The position numbers and the translations under genes are program-made. A stretch of 64,000 nt of DNA, taken from NCBI GenBank assembly GCA_013396915.1, contig VWZL01000813.1, positions 887,389 through 951,388 of the forward strand. The letters are read 5' to 3'. Under the pieces are notes generated by a model. The model ran no database searches and was not told the DNA's origin. It saw only the letters and a list, made by a program, of their open reading frames with translations. Below are positions 63,170 through 64,000 of the stretch, one piece after another. Numbering within the stretch: the stretch's first letter is position 1; every line of letters starts with the position of its first letter. Source of the stretch: Stercorarius parasiticus (taxonomy: Eukaryota > Chordata > Aves > Charadriiformes > Stercorariidae).

Positions 63170-63906
63170 CTGCTGTCGGGAGGAATAACCCCATGCACCA
63201 GTACAGATCAGGGGTTAACCTGCTGGAGAGCAGCTCTGTGGAAAAAGACCTGGGAGTCATGGTGGACAAGAAGTTCACCATGAGCCGGCAATGTCCTTGT
63301 GGCCCAGAAGGTCACATTTTTTAAAAAGAGTATGGCCAGCAGATCGAGGGAGGTCATCTTCCCCCTCTACTCTGCCCTGGTGAGGCCACATCTGGAGTAC
63401 TGTGTCCAGTTCTGGGCTCCCCAGTTCAAGAAAGATAAGGAGCTACTGCAGAGTCCAGTGGAGGGCTACAAAGATGATAAAGGGAATGGAGCACCTCTCT
63501 TATGAGGAAAGGCTGAGAGACCTGGGGCTGTTCAGCCTGCAGAAGAGAAGATGGAGAGGGGATCTCATCAATGCTTATAAATACCTAAAGGGTGGGTGTC
63601 AAGAGGATGGGGCCAGACTCTTTTCAGTGGTGCCTGGTGACAGGACAAGGGGCAACGGGCAAGAGCTGAAACACAAGAAATTCGGTCTGAACATGAGGAA
63701 AAACTTTACTTTGAGGGTGGCGGAGAACTGGAACAGGCTGCCCAGAGAGGTTGTGGAGTCTCCTTCTCTGGTTATTCAAAACCCACCTGGATGCGTTCCT
63801 GTCCAGCCTGCTCTAGATGAACCTGCTCTGGCAGGGGGGTTGGACTGGATGATCTCCAAAGGTTCCTTCCAACCCCTACCATTTTGTGTTTCTGTGTGAT
63901 TCTGTA
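63170..63906 (+). mobile_element. CR1 LINE 3' fragment
   Basis: It runs from the GITPCTSTDQ-like segment through [40 protein letters not shown] and [18 protein letters not shown] to [13 protein letters not shown], then the 3' UTR (GGTTGGACTGGATGATCTCC) and a degenerate octamer tail. Frameshifts near 63.3 and 63.77 kb break the frame. It belongs to a subfamily close to the 37.9 and 58.6 kb copies. Confidence 0.94.
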
Positions 63907-64000
63907 TCAGGCCCCCTTGCAGGGCAGCATGTATCCACTGTGAATTTATATAAGCCCTAATAGTTTTGCTTTAAGGTTACAAGCTCTTTAGGAAGGACAG

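Overview
The window looks like nuclear DNA from a bird. It holds eight or nine CR1 LINE fragments with the CR1 3' end (repeated ATTCTATGR-like octamers) and one solo LTR of a type common in bird genomes. It also carries two vertebrate genes with avian-style compact introns. Both genes are on the minus strand and were assembled exon by exon, with splice sites and phases agreeing throughout. No prokaryotic features, CRISPR arrays or operons are present.

Layout, left to right. (1) 1-12.3 kb is mostly non-coding: a decayed tRNA-Lys(CTT)-like copy at 3.4 kb, a G-quadruplex-prone GC patch at 2.9 kb, a 5'-truncated CR1 at 9.5-10.8 kb and a CR1 tail at 11.8-12.0 kb. Two weak candidate exons sit at the extreme left edge. 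(2) 12,303-39,341 (minus) is a complete CCDC169-like coiled-coil gene: 8 coding exons, 214 residues, with a CpG-rich first exon at 39.1-39.5 kb. Its introns carry CR1 copies at 21.5, 30.8 and 37.9 kb and a solo LTR at 38.4-38.9 kb, about 360 bp from exon 1. (3) 39.5-45.65 kb is the intergenic spacer, with a decayed CR1 at 42.2-43.1 kb. (4) 45,927-56,635 (minus) is SPART (SPG20, spartin): 7 coding exons, 596 residues as assembled, with an MIT domain, a PPAY motif, a conserved middle region and a C-terminal senescence domain. (5) 56.6-62.5 kb is taken as SPART 5' intron, with a TA/CA microsatellite and a young CR1. (6) 62.54-62.83 kb is a CpG island that should be the SPART promoter and may be bidirectional. 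(7) 62.9-63.9 kb holds further CR1 fragments.

The order SPART then CCDC169 on one strand matches the human 13q13 arrangement. The mammalian gene after CCDC169 is SOHLH2, which could lie off the left edge. Spartin is a cytosolic protein of lipid-droplet turnover, endosomal trafficking and cytokinesis, mutated in Troyer syndrome. CCDC169 has no established function. The two are neighbours, not a functional unit.

The most interesting observations are a decayed tandem copy of a SPART coding exon inside the next intron (53,406-53,534), a roughly 98% identical inverted CR1 pair bracketing SPART and the CCDC169 promoter, a SPART reading frame about 70 residues shorter than human, and two very short introns (78 and 92 nt). 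I did not find a convincing new biological system.
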